From NCBI RefSeq assembly GCF_947179115.1, contig NZ_CAMXCI010000001.1, positions 248,001 to 312,000 of the forward strand: a stretch of 64,000 nucleotides of DNA, in the 5' to 3' direction. A program made the translations under genes and the position numbers. The notes under the pieces were generated by a model. It ran no database searches. It was not told the DNA's origin and saw nothing but the letters and a program-made list of their open reading frames with translations. Positions within the stretch are counted from its first letter, which is position 1. Each line of letters begins with the position of its first letter. Source of the stretch: Commensalibacter papalotli (GTDB lineage: Bacteria; Pseudomonadota; Alphaproteobacteria; Acetobacterales; Acetobacteraceae). Below are positions 17,361 to 26,040 of the stretch, one piece after another.

Positions 17361-17386
17361 ATGTGTTGTGATAACAACACATACTG
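17361..17386. repeat. perfect 11-bp inverted repeat
   Basis: GTATGTGTTGT (17361-17371) and ACAACACATAC (17376-17386) flank the tetraloop GATA, followed by another TGTTGTTATG. It lies between the shikimate-dehydrogenase-like gene and the barrel gene, both on the minus strand. No U-run follows on the minus strand, so an operator or RNA-processing stem in front of the barrel gene is as likely as a terminator. Confidence 0.55.
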
Positions 17387-17478
17387 TTGTTATGTATAAT
17401 CTGAAAAAGTAAAAATGCTCTGATAAAGTATTAAGTTTATACTCTCAGATTAATTAATTTTTTATTCAAATATTATAA

Positions 17479-18288
17479 TTAAGATCTAGAAAATTTTGAG
17501 GCTTCTAACATCAGATTTTTGTCTGGACGCACGCCTGTATAAAGTTCGAATTGTTCCAAAGCTTGCAATGCAATCACCTCTGCACCTGTAATGACTGGTT
17601 TATTGTGTTTCCGCGCAGCTTGAATAAGGGGTGTTTCAGAAGGGAGAGCCACAACATCAAAGATATAATTAGCTGTCATAATCTCTTTTTCTGTAAATGC
17701 TAAATCATTTTCTTCAATCCCACCAGACATACCAATAGGTGTTGTATTTACCAAAACTTCACTTGGATTTTGTGGCATTTCTTTGGAGTATTTAAAGCCA
17801 TATTTTTTAGCTAGACTCATCCCATGTTCTTCATTACGGGCATATATGATAACGTTGGTAAAACCATTATCACGAAAAGCCGCAATCACAGCCTTTGCCA
17901 TGCCACCACTTCCCCTTATAATAACTGTCATATTTTTATTGCTATAATTTTGTTCAACAAGTTTTTTTACTGCAAGATAATCTGTATTATAAGCCGTTAA
18001 GTGACCATTATCATTTACTATTGTATTAACTGAATTAATGGCCTTGGCTGTTTCTGATAAGGTATCCACAAATGGAATACAACTTTCCTTAAAAGGCATA
18101 GATACGGAACAACCCCGAATTTCCAAAGCCCGTACGCCTTTGATAGCATGTTCAATATCTTTGGTTGTAAAAGCTTTATAAATAAAATCTAAACCAAGTT
18201 TATTATATAAATAATTATGAAACTTGGTGCCCGTATTACTTGGACGAGCAGCAAGAGAAATACACAGTTTGGTATCTTTGTTAAGCAT
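17479..18288 (-). CDS. shikimate 5-dehydrogenase-like protein (SDH-L type)
   Basis: A 269-residue NAD(P)-dependent oxidoreductase of the AroE superfamily. From memory it closely resembles the SDH-L subgroup typified by Haemophilus HI0607: it opens LCISLAARPSNTGTKFHNYL, has VSMPFKE in place of the usual VT(I/L)PHK, and keeps the substrate Asp in YNTDY and the nucleotide loop GSGGMAKAV. SDH-L enzymes reduce shikimate poorly, so it is probably not the biosynthetic AroE. The start at 18288 follows AAGGAGT by 7 nt; an upstream in-frame start lacks an SD. Confidence 0.85.
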   Translation of the reverse strand: MLNKDTKLCISLAARPSNTGTKFHNYLYNKLGLDFIYKAFTTKDIEHAIKGVRALEIRGCSVSMPFKESCIPFVDTLSETAKAINSVNTIVNDNGHLTAYNTDYLAVKKLVEQNYSNKNMTVIIRGSGGMAKAVIAAFRDNGFTNVIIYARNEEHGMSLAKKYGFKYSKEMPQNPSEVLVNTTPIGMSGGIEENDLAFTEKEIMTANYIFDVVALPSETPLIQAARKHNKPVITGAEVIALQALEQFELYTGVRPDKNLMLEASKFSRS

Positions 18289-18363
18289 AATAGACTCCTT
18301 ACTTTGTGTAATGAATAATGAGTATCTATTAATGGTAACCTGCATCTATAAAATGTAAATGCG

Positions 18364-18780
18364 TTAATAAATTTTGTTAGCGTTTAAAAAGGCTGCTTGA
18401 GATAAATGATTAAAGAAATTTTGATAAAAAACAGGATCATCATCCATAGGAATATTATTCCTTCGTCCTGATGCTCGAACGGTCATTGAGTGAGTGATTG
18501 GCTGTATAGTTACGGTAATTTCTGTAATATCATTGGCAAACTGAGCAGCATTTACAAAGCCCAGTTGATTGTCAATCCTGCCAATAATATATCCCATATC
18601 TTGCAAGGTTGAGACTATATTTTGCAACATTTTTTGTGTATCAGTTGTTTCAAAAGATCGGCTTTGAATAGCTCTGAGTGATAATGTTTGATGAGTTTGA
18701 GCTTTTACGTATTGGGCAGGAAAAGTAAAAACCGCTCCTAAAAGCAAAGAGCGGTATAAGTTCGAATGAAATAGGAACAT
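18364..18780 (-). CDS. exported protein, member 3 of the five-copy family
   Basis: A 138-residue protein with a signal-peptidase-I type leader (ending near YVKA) rather than a lipobox, so it should be soluble in the periplasm. The shared module is complete: SRSFETTDTQKMLQNIVSTL, GYIIGRIDNQLGFVNAAQ and FYQNFFNHLSQAAFL. It begins 1 nt after the BamE-like gene ends and is the last gene of a four-gene minus-strand operon. Function unknown. Confidence 0.75.
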   Translation of the reverse strand: MFLFHSNLYRSLLLGAVFTFPAQYVKAQTHQTLSLRAIQSRSFETTDTQKMLQNIVSTLQDMGYIIGRIDNQLGFVNAAQFANDITEITVTIQPITHSMTVRASGRRNNIPMDDDPVFYQNFFNHLSQAAFLNANKIY

Positions 18781-18781
18781 T

Positions 18782-19195
18782 TTAAAAATTACTATATCGA
18801 TAAGAGAAATCTCTTACTTTTTTCTGATCATCAAATTTAACAATGAGGGTCAATGTGCGTTGAGATACGCTGGTAGTATTTGCTTTATTTCCGATGCCCA
18901 AGATTAAAATTGTTGCCCATCCGCCAGAGTTTGTATGTGCACGCATGGTTGAAATACGATCCCAGACCCATACTTCGCGGTGCTGATCATCGGTTGTTAC
19001 TATGTTGGGTGGTCCAAAAGTCTCAATGACTGCAACACTGCTCATACCATTATGAAGCTGGCTTTCAATAGTACCCAACGTTAATCGAGCATCTGCATTT
19101 TGTGCTGCTTGCACATCACTTATTTGTTGCGGTGCAGATTTGCAGGCAGAGAAAAGGGCAAGTAAAGGGAAAATTACATATTTTAAAGAACGCAT
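18782..19195 (-). CDS. BamE/SmpA-like outer-membrane lipoprotein
   Basis: A 137-residue lipoprotein, lipobox FSAC with Cys18. The segment LTLGTIESQLHNGMSSVAVIETFGPPN followed by EVWVWDR matches the SmpA/OmlA (BamE) fold, in which a short helix pair precedes a beta-hairpin (quoted parts describe residues about 38-77). BamE supports the outer-membrane protein assembly machine, but this one sits among members of the unknown five-copy family, so it may be a dedicated partner and not the housekeeping BamE. Part of the minus-strand operon 20189-18364. Confidence 0.65.
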   Translation of the reverse strand: MRSLKYVIFPLLALFSACKSAPQQISDVQAAQNADARLTLGTIESQLHNGMSSVAVIETFGPPNIVTTDDQHREVWVWDRISTMRAHTNSGGWATILILGIGNKANTTSVSQRTLTLIVKFDDQKKVRDFSYRYSNF

Positions 19196-19252
19196 CTGAG
19201 GCTCTCTGTCAAAGGGATAAGGGGCGATAAAATTATTTTATGATGAAAAAGG

Positions 19253-19714
19253 TTAATTGGAAAGATTTTCTTTTTGTATAAATAAAGATTTTGATAGAGG
19301 CTCAAAAAAGTCTTTTTGATAAAAAACAGGATCCATAATAATTTCATATCCTGTCGTATTATTACTGAACAAATTGGCGTTTCTTATATAGCGTTGTGCA
19401 TTGGCGCGAACGGCAAATTGTTGTGGGTTTGTTTGATAGGCAATGACACTGATTAAAACATTCCCATCTCGTTGTGCGGTAATTTCTGCATTGTTACTGT
19501 TGACTTTGACAATATTATATCCTTGGTCTTGCAGCGTGGTCAGAATGGTTTGCAAAAGTATTTCTTGGCTTGGGGCAGAAAAGATGCGTGTTTGATTAAT
19601 TCTTTTTTGTGTGGTGGGTGTTTTTATGGATGGATCATCGTTTGCACAGCCAGTTATTCCGATAGCAAAGCTTATGATTGCAACTTTAAATAGATGAGAA
19701 GGGAAAATTTGCAT
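19253..19714 (-). CDS. envelope lipoprotein, member 4 of the five-copy family
   Basis: A 153-residue lipoprotein, lipobox ITGC with Cys23. The module reads TRIFSAPSQEILLQTILTTL, GYNIVKVNSNNAEITAQR and FYQKDFFEPLSKSLFI. A small Asn-rich insertion precedes the last helix. It starts 4 nt after the upstream paralogue ends and is separated by 57 nt from the BamE-like gene. Function unknown. Confidence 0.75.
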   Translation of the reverse strand: MQIFPSHLFKVAIISFAIGITGCANDDPSIKTPTTQKRINQTRIFSAPSQEILLQTILTTLQDQGYNIVKVNSNNAEITAQRDGNVLISVIAYQTNPQQFAVRANAQRYIRNANLFSNNTTGYEIIMDPVFYQKDFFEPLSKSLFIQKENLSN

Positions 19715-19718
19715 TTAA

Positions 19719-20189
19719 TTAAGTCTTGTTGATGTGGATTGAATATGAAAAGGCATTAAAAAACTGTTGGTATAAAATTGGACTTTGAACCGTGCTGGAT
19801 TGCCTTGGGGGTTGTCCTGCCAGATTGGCGCCTTCTTCACCATAATAAAAAGGAGAATAACTAAGTGATAACCGACAAGTAATTTTGGCTTCTTTCCCTG
19901 GGTTGAGAACTAGGGTTAAAGTAGCTTGGATAATCGTGTTTTCATCAGGCCGCGTTTGATTGGCCTTGATTAATCCCAATGAGGCCGAGCTTTCAGTAAT
20001 GATAAATCCTAGATCTTGAAAAGTTGCTATTCCTATACTCAAAGCTTGTGCTTGATTAATGCCTGTAAATTCTCTGGTTTGTAAAGCACGAATAGCCAAA
20101 GGAGATGTGACTATATCTTGGGCATAAACAGCAATCGGGAAAGGGTTTAAGGCTAACGTTAAAATAAAGAAAGATTTGTATAAACTCAT
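19719..20189 (-). CDS. exported protein, member 5 of the five-copy family
   Basis: A 156-residue protein with a cleavable signal peptide ending near VYAQ. The module is TREFTGINQAQALSIGIATF, GFIITESSASLGLIKANQ and LYQQFFNAFSYSIHI. A loop rich in Gly, Pro and Gln (about residues 118-133) is inserted before the final helix. First gene of the four-gene minus-strand operon, divergent from the SrfA-like operon across a 205-bp spacer. Function unknown. Confidence 0.75.
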   Translation of the reverse strand: MSLYKSFFILTLALNPFPIAVYAQDIVTSPLAIRALQTREFTGINQAQALSIGIATFQDLGFIITESSASLGLIKANQTRPDENTIIQATLTLVLNPGKEAKITCRLSLSYSPFYYGEEGANLAGQPPRQSSTVQSPILYQQFFNAFSYSIHINKT

Positions 20190-20318
20190 TTAATAAATCT
20201 TTATGCTATGAAAAGCGATTTTCTAGGTAAACTAAGATTTCAAGTTTATTCTTTTGCTCAAGATTATCAAGTTTAATTTTGTGACAGAGACTTGGGATAA
20301 TTCTTTAAAATTGGTAAG

Positions 20319-20349
20319 TTATCAAGGTGCTTGGCAAGGATGTTATAAT
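20319..20349 (+). promoter_or_regulatory. extended -10 promoter of the SrfA-like operon
   Basis: TGTTATAAT at 20341-20349 is a perfect extended -10 (TGnTATAAT), with TTATCA at 20319-20324 as a loose -35 (19-nt spacer). It lies 45 nt before the ATG at 20395, in the divergent spacer shared with the family-member operon. Confidence 0.5.
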
Positions 20350-20394
20350 AGATTAAAGTAGCAATAATTTTGCACTCTAAATGTTGAGAATATA

Positions 20395-22320
20395 ATGGCA
20401 CTTTACCTTCTTGGAAAAACAAGTTTTTATTCGTCAGAAGACATTGTCATTAATGGGCGTATAATTTATGAGCAATACCCTCAGATTGCTCAAATCCTAA
20501 AAAAGCATTGCCCAACGATCAGCCTTGCTGAACCTACGATTACCGCTAATAAAGAATCTGATGATTCTTTTATTAGTTGGTACGCTGATACGAAAACAGA
20601 GCCAACTTTACCTTTGGAAAATCAACAGGATTTCGTTGAACAGAAACTGGCTGAAGCAATAACATCCTTATCAGATGCTTATCCTGAGGGAAGTGCAGAT
20701 AGAGCGTTATTGAACGCTGCGTTATCGGTGCAAAATAAACAAGATATTTTGATTGCGAATGATCAAATTGTTATCAAAGGATGGGGACAGCCTGGATTGT
20801 CCCTTTTTTCTCAATTTACGCCTCAAAAAGAAATACCCCCTTTAACAGAATCTTTGACAGAGCAACAGCAAGCAGCGCCCCTTAAAACAGTTCCTCCTGT
20901 GATGGGAACGGCACAAGCGATGCCTAGAACGGTAGTTGGTTCTATGAATAAAATGCCGATATATTTAACACGACTAGTTGCCGCAGTTTTATTCTTTATT
21001 ATTGGCTTGTTTATTGGTTGGCGATTAATTTATGCAGAGCGCCCAACTAAAATTGCCAAGATTCCAGTGATAGAGGCACAAGATCTGGTGCGTAAGAAAC
21101 CAGAAATAGAAAAAAAGAATAAAGACCTAGAAGACGAAATTAAAAAGCTTGAAGAGCAATTAAAGAACCCACCTTGTGATCTTGAAAAAAGTAGGGCCGC
21201 ACCAGAGTTAAATAAAAGTCTTGATAACTCATCTACACCAATGAAGTCGGATGGTAAAAATTTCCAAGGGAGCCTGCCAGAGCTTTTGGAAAAGAGTACT
21301 GTTTTTATTTTGGTCAAAGCAAAAGATGAAGATGGTGATGAGGGTGTTGCTATGGGAAGTGGCTTTTTTGCGACTCCAGAATTAATTGTGACCAACAGAC
21401 ACGTTGTTGAAAACTCTGAAGATAATACGGTATTGGTAACCAATAAAGCGTTGGGCCAATTCAAAAAAGCTCATATTATGTCCATCAGCGACCGGTCAAG
21501 TGATGTTAATTCTTTTGATTTGGCAGTATTAAAAATAGAAGATGCGCCCCCTCAGCAGCCACTTAGCTTTACTTTGGAGGCTCAACCTTTACAAACGGTG
21601 GTTGCTGCTGGGTATCCTGGTATGATTCTTCGTCAAGATGGGGCTTTGAAACGGTTAGCTCAAGGCGATATTACGGCCATTCCTGGTGTTGTGTTAACCA
21701 AGGGCGAGATCAATGCTATTCAAGTCAATTCAAATGGTGAAAAAGTTATTCCTCATAGTGCAGCGGTTTCGCCAGGTAATTCAGGAGGAGCCTTGGTCGA
21801 TCTTTGTGGCCGTGTTGTTGGCGTAAATACATTTGTGACAATGGATAAAGAAACATCTTCTCACAGTAATTATGCTCAAAAATCAGATGCAATTGTCAGG
21901 GCTTTGCAAAATGCCAATATTCCAATTCAAGTAAAGGCAGGTGCTTGTAACGATACAACTCCGTCTCAATCATCAGAACCTGAAAAGAATTCTGATACAC
22001 CTAATAAATCTGAAAATCACGAAGAGTCTACTGCACCACCTGATCAAAAAAACGATGCAACCAAGCCAGAAGAAAGTAAAACTCCTTCTGTGCCAACGGT
22101 ATCAGAAAAGAAACCTGATACATCTTCTAATACACCTGAAAAACAAAAAGAGCCTGCTGTTAAGCCTGATCAGAAAAGTGATGCTAATAAAGAAAATAAC
22201 AACAAAGGATCTTCTGAAAATACTGCACCAAAAGCTGATCAAAAAAAAGATAAAATCCCTTCAACAACGGCAGATAAAAAACCAGATCAGCCCTCCGCCA
22301 CTCATGGAGATAAACCATGA
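20395..22320 (+). CDS. membrane-anchored trypsin-like serine protease with SrfA-like N-terminal module
   Basis: A 641-residue protein. Residues 1-140 form a cytosolic module with SWY at 61-63 and the closing IKGWGQPG at 127-134, related to the next three products. One membrane helix spans about 191-213, then a charged coiled coil (225-260). A trypsin-like domain (about 300-510) has the complete triad His336 (TNRHVV), Asp375 (SFDLAVLKI) and Ser463 (SPGNSGGAL). The tail from ~520 is a disordered Pro/Lys/Glu/Ser-rich extension. The protease should face the periplasm. There is no PDZ domain, unlike DegP/HtrA. First gene of the operon; overlaps the next by 4 nt. Target unknown. Confidence 0.8.
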   Translation: MALYLLGKTSFYSSEDIVINGRIIYEQYPQIAQILKKHCPTISLAEPTITANKESDDSFISWYADTKTEPTLPLENQQDFVEQKLAEAITSLSDAYPEGSADRALLNAALSVQNKQDILIANDQIVIKGWGQPGLSLFSQFTPQKEIPPLTESLTEQQQAAPLKTVPPVMGTAQAMPRTVVGSMNKMPIYLTRLVAAVLFFIIGLFIGWRLIYAERPTKIAKIPVIEAQDLVRKKPEIEKKNKDLEDEIKKLEEQLKNPPCDLEKSRAAPELNKSLDNSSTPMKSDGKNFQGSLPELLEKSTVFILVKAKDEDGDEGVAMGSGFFATPELIVTNRHVVENSEDNTVLVTNKALGQFKKAHIMSISDRSSDVNSFDLAVLKIEDAPPQQPLSFTLEAQPLQTVVAAGYPGMILRQDGALKRLAQGDITAIPGVVLTKGEINAIQVNSNGEKVIPHSAAVSPGNSGGALVDLCGRVVGVNTFVTMDKETSSHSNYAQKSDAIVRALQNANIPIQVKAGACNDTTPSQSSEPEKNSDTPNKSENHEESTAPPDQKNDATKPEESKTPSVPTVSEKKPDTSSNTPEKQKEPAVKPDQKSDANKENNNKGSSENTAPKADQKKDKIPSTTADKKPDQPSATHGDKP

Positions 22321-23060
22321 CCTATCAGTTTATAGCAGGTAAACCTGTTACAACAACGAATTTTAAATCTGTTCAACCTCTTGGGGTGGGCGGGCAACTT
22401 GTGTTGGAACAATGGGAGGCCTTGTATCAAATATTAAAATATGAGATCAGCCCTCAATGTGCAGGATTGTTGTTGGAACCTGTTATTGATCGACAAAGAG
22501 GTGAGGTCGATTGGTATATTCCCTCTGATTTACAATCAGCAAAGACCTCTCCAGTTTCTAGGCAAGACTTGTTACAAAAAGCCGATCGCTTTATTGCTCA
22601 AGCTAGGCAATTAGCCAAAAAAATGGCTAATTCCTCTGATATGGTTCAAAGACAAAAAGGGGCTTTGCTTGAACAAGCGTTAAGTTATCCGTCTAAGGAT
22701 TATATTATTGAGACACCCTATGGCCCTGCGTTGATTGCGTGGGGGCATCAATCCAGTGAAAGTGATGTTGAACATGTGGCCGTTGTTGCTGCGAAAGGGG
22801 ATCAGCAAGGTATAAAATCCACTTTGATTTTACCCCCTCCAATTTTACCGATTAAACAGCAAGGGCTTTTATCTTATTGGCCTTGGTTAATGGGGCTATT
22901 ATTATTAATTTTAATGATTATTTTGCCTTGGTGGGAAGGTATTATTCCTGTTCAATATTGTCGTTATTATTGGTTAGCCCCGTTGATTTTACTATTGATA
23001 TTATTACCGCTGATTGGTCTTTTTGTGAGAAATTACTTTTTGTCTGCTAAAAGGAAATAA
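22317..23060 (+). CDS. SrfA-like membrane protein with two C-terminal helices
   Basis: A 247-residue protein. Residues 1-150 form the shared cytosolic module, here with the clearest SrfA-type marks: GEVDWYIPS at 62-70 and YGPALIAWG at 135-143. Two membrane helices follow (about 187-204 and 217-237), with a short loop between them and a basic end KRK, so there is essentially no periplasmic domain. ATGA-coupled to the protease gene and 4 nt from the next. By analogy with SrfA of the enterobacterial SrfABC locus it may be a cytosolic docking or receptor subunit. The SrfA relation is from memory of the family, not alignment. Confidence 0.6.
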   Translation: MTYQFIAGKPVTTTNFKSVQPLGVGGQLVLEQWEALYQILKYEISPQCAGLLLEPVIDRQRGEVDWYIPSDLQSAKTSPVSRQDLLQKADRFIAQARQLAKKMANSSDMVQRQKGALLEQALSYPSKDYIIETPYGPALIAWGHQSSESDVEHVAVVAAKGDQQGIKSTLILPPPILPIKQQGLLSYWPWLMGLLLLILMIILPWWEGIIPVQYCRYYWLAPLILLLILLPLIGLFVRNYFLSAKRK

Positions 23061-23064
23061 TATC

Positions 23065-24306
23065 ATGGTTGTGGTCCTAAGCAGGCAAGATGTTCATCAA
23101 TTAACACCTTTATGTCCCAGAGAAATTGGGTTATGTGATCGTTTAGTTCATGAAATATCAACAATCGCCAGTTCTGAGCATGCAGCTCTTTTTGCGCGTG
23201 TTGAATATAATAATAATATTGTAAGATGGAGCGCAGAGGGTAAAGATTTTACGCCGTGGAATAAACTGAACTCATCTCAACAAGAAGCCTTATTAAAAGC
23301 TATTCAGTCTATATTGTCGGATATTCAACTTCAGTTGCATGATTATCCAGATATGATGATAGCGCAACATTTTGATCAATATCGACAAATTCCATCTACA
23401 GAGTATATTTATGCAGTTGATGGTAAACCTGTATTAACAGGCTGGGGATATGGCGGGGATAAAGGCAGCTATGACCCATTGGGTACATTGTTGGTTTCCA
23501 TTACACCTCAAAAAAAATATCCATGGTTTATGTTCCCATGGATTACGGCATTAATGGCGTTATTTTTAGGTGTATTAGCGTCTTTATTATGGAATGTTTC
23601 TCGTCATTCAGACAAAGTTTGTTATGCAACTTATCCCCTGGTTAAAGAGGTCGAGGATGCCTTAAAAGAACAAAACAATAATAATGATCTTACTAAAAAG
23701 CGCGATGGTTTATCAAAAGCGTTGGAAACTTTAAAAAAACAATGCAAAATTCCACCTGTACAGCCATTAGAACCACAAGATGTGCCAGACCTGAAGCCTT
23801 TACCAGAAGAGCAAAAAGTTCCTGAATTGCCTCCTGTTCCAGAAGTGGATAAGCTACCTAATCCAGAAACTGTTAAAAAGCAAGAAGTTCCTCAACCCAA
23901 ACCTGAACCAAAACCCGATAATAAAGCTGCTTTGCCTCAAGATTCTTGGAATAAAAAAGATAAATCTATGTTAAATGGTTGTTGGCATTTAACAACGCAT
24001 CTAGAGCTTTATGAACAACGTTTATTTGGCTCATCTCACCAACCGGTAACAAACTGGAATTTATGCTTCAATCCTAATGGTGCAGGAAGACAAGTCTTAA
24101 CCCGTCGTGATGGGGGAACGTGTACTGGCCCCTTAAACGCGCAGTTCCAAGGGAATCAACTGGTTTTAAATCAACCAACAGATTGTCAAGGGGCTTTCCA
24201 TTTAATTCCTGGACGTAATGTTTGTACGAGAATAAATGACCAAGAAGCTCGTTGTACATATATAGATGCTGAAGGGCACCAATCTACGGGAACGTTCAAG
24301 CGTTAA
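23065..24306 (+). CDS. SrfA-like bitopic membrane protein with Cys-containing periplasmic domain (copy A)
   Basis: A 413-residue protein. The shared N-terminal module (1-145) shows VRWSAEG at 53-59 and GKPVLTGWGYG at 120-130. One membrane helix is at about 156-177. A Pro/Lys/Glu-rich stalk with a short coiled coil covers ~185-290. A C-terminal beta-rich domain starts at GCWHLTT (305-311) and carries several Cys residues likely to form disulfides (CFN, GTCTGP, TDCQG, NVCTR, ARCTY). The next gene is a clear paralogue with the same layout, so the pair arose by duplication. Function unknown; the domain looks like a small calycin-like barrel. Confidence 0.7.
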   Translation: MVVVLSRQDVHQLTPLCPREIGLCDRLVHEISTIASSEHAALFARVEYNNNIVRWSAEGKDFTPWNKLNSSQQEALLKAIQSILSDIQLQLHDYPDMMIAQHFDQYRQIPSTEYIYAVDGKPVLTGWGYGGDKGSYDPLGTLLVSITPQKKYPWFMFPWITALMALFLGVLASLLWNVSRHSDKVCYATYPLVKEVEDALKEQNNNNDLTKKRDGLSKALETLKKQCKIPPVQPLEPQDVPDLKPLPEEQKVPELPPVPEVDKLPNPETVKKQEVPQPKPEPKPDNKAALPQDSWNKKDKSMLNGCWHLTTHLELYEQRLFGSSHQPVTNWNLCFNPNGAGRQVLTRRDGGTCTGPLNAQFQGNQLVLNQPTDCQGAFHLIPGRNVCTRINDQEARCTYIDAEGHQSTGTFKR

Positions 24307-24379
24307 ATTATAGAAAATATAAATATTAAAATTAAGATTGGTTTAATAGAGAGCAGATGTGCACAGGAATAAATAAGAT

Positions 24380-25516
24380 ATGAATTTGATTTTAGCACAG
24401 CACTCTCTTGGTCAGTTGTTTTCTTTATATAAAAAAACGCCTGAACAAGATCAAGAATTCATTCGTGAAGTATCTTGGAAGGTAAGCCTTCAGCATGCTG
24501 CTTTATTTGCCAAACCAAATTTTATAAAAGATACAATTTATTGGCATTCTGAAGGGCAAAATACAGTTTCTTTGCAATCATTGTCAAAGGCGCAACAACA
24601 AGAAATCATTGAAATCATTCAACTGATATTAATCGATATTGCTTCTATTGCCAGACTTCACCCAAATGACAAATGGTCTCGTTCTTTCAGTCTTTGCAGT
24701 TGTTTTCCCTCGTTGGATTATGTGTATGTTGTGGATGGTCGTCCTGTTATTACTGGATGGGGATATGCTGGGGAGAATGGGTTCTATGATCCATTACAAG
24801 GAGAAACAGTAACAATCAAAAAACAAACACAACGGTTTTTATGGTTAAAATTTCCATGGGTTACCGCTTTAGTTGCTTTGTTTATGGGTGTTTTAATTTC
24901 ATTACTGTGGCATGTTACTCAGCATTCAGATAAAACATGTAATGTTCAATATACTTCAGCTCTAGAGGTGGAAGGTGCGTTGAGAGCTCAAGATAAAAAT
25001 CAAGAGCTTAATAAAAAACGGGATATATTATTACAGTCTCTGAAAAACTTAGATACACAATGTAAGGTGCCACCCGTTCATACGCAACAACCTCAAAATA
25101 CACCTGAATTAAAGCCAAAATCACAACAAACAATAGATTTGCCAAAAGAATTTTGGAATAAAAAAGAAGTATCAATGCTTGATGGATGTTGGAATTTGAC
25201 AACACCGTTAACACTTGTGTCTCGCCAAAGTAAAAAAATTGTTCCAGTTAAGACGTGGCAGGTTTGTTTTAATGAGGCTGGTAAGGGTAATCAAGCAATT
25301 ACGATGATGAATGGTGTTTCTTGCAAAGGGCCTCTTGCTGCGCGGTTTGAGGGTACAAAAATTATTTTAGAGCAGCCCAAAAATTGTGATGGTGAATTTA
25401 CGCTTGTCAAAGGAAATCATACTTGCACCAGAATTAACGATCAAGAAGCAAGTTGTATTTACAAAGACGAAGAGCAAAAAGATTCTCATGGAAGTGTTGG
25501 TATTTTCAAACGATAA
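24380..25516 (+). CDS. SrfA-like bitopic membrane protein with Cys-containing periplasmic domain (copy B)
   Basis: A 378-residue paralogue of the preceding gene. It has IYWHSEG at 53-59, GRPVITGWGY at 120-129, a membrane helix at about 157-177, a shorter stalk, and a C-terminal domain beginning DGCWNLTTPL with Cys positions conserved against copy A (SCKGP, KNCDG, HTCTR, ASCIY). The conserved Cys pattern in both copies supports an oxidised periplasmic location. A 73-nt gap separates it from copy A, with no clear terminator, so the operon probably continues. Two copies suggest a heterodimer or non-equivalent positions in one assembly. Confidence 0.7.
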   Translation: MNLILAQHSLGQLFSLYKKTPEQDQEFIREVSWKVSLQHAALFAKPNFIKDTIYWHSEGQNTVSLQSLSKAQQQEIIEIIQLILIDIASIARLHPNDKWSRSFSLCSCFPSLDYVYVVDGRPVITGWGYAGENGFYDPLQGETVTIKKQTQRFLWLKFPWVTALVALFMGVLISLLWHVTQHSDKTCNVQYTSALEVEGALRAQDKNQELNKKRDILLQSLKNLDTQCKVPPVHTQQPQNTPELKPKSQQTIDLPKEFWNKKEVSMLDGCWNLTTPLTLVSRQSKKIVPVKTWQVCFNEAGKGNQAITMMNGVSCKGPLAARFEGTKIILEQPKNCDGEFTLVKGNHTCTRINDQEASCIYKDEEQKDSHGSVGIFKR

Positions 25517-25536
25517 ATAAAATAGAAGTAATTGTA

Positions 25537-26040
25537 ATGATTAAAAAAATATTCTTAATTACCGCAGGTCTACTTTTCCCGTTGATCACGAATGCGGGCG
25601 AACCAGTCTATCAACTGGATGGTAAAGATGGAAACTGGTCAGCTTTTCATTATTATGATCCACAGTTACAAAAAGTTACTGCATGTTTTGCTCTGTCTAA
25701 TGATTTAACATTAGGGTTCAAAAGTAATGATGAAGGAGTAGGGTTATTACTTTGGGATAAGCAAGGAAACCTGGTTCCCAAAACAGATTCTAAGGCTGCA
25801 ATTACTGTTGGTAAGCAACATTTTATTTTTATGATGCAGGCAATGGATAAAAATATATCTATGAATAGGTTAACTGAAACTGATTTTAAAGGGTTATTGC
25901 AAGCTTTGTCTTATGGGCAGATTGCTTTGCTTGAGTACCAAAAACATCCCGTTTCTATGGTAGATTTATCCGGATTACCCAATATGTTAGTCAAGTTTCA
26001 TCAATGTATCGAAAAAGCCAAATTTAAAGATTATAAATAG
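25537..26040 (+). CDS. exported protein of unknown function
   Basis: A 167-residue protein with a signal peptide (MIKKIFLITAGLLFPLITNAG). The mature part has a WSAFHYYDP segment, two Cys residues (one in VTACFALSND, one in FHQCIEKA) that could pair, and alternating strands then helices. I do not recognise the family. I chose the ATG at 25537 because it gives a clean signal peptide; an earlier in-frame start would overlap the previous gene and lack one. It sits 20 nt after the SrfA-like copy B, so it is likely the last member of that operon. Confidence 0.65.
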   Translation: MIKKIFLITAGLLFPLITNAGEPVYQLDGKDGNWSAFHYYDPQLQKVTACFALSNDLTLGFKSNDEGVGLLLWDKQGNLVPKTDSKAAITVGKQHFIFMMQAMDKNISMNRLTETDFKGLLQALSYGQIALLEYQKHPVSMVDLSGLPNMLVKFHQCIEKAKFKDYK

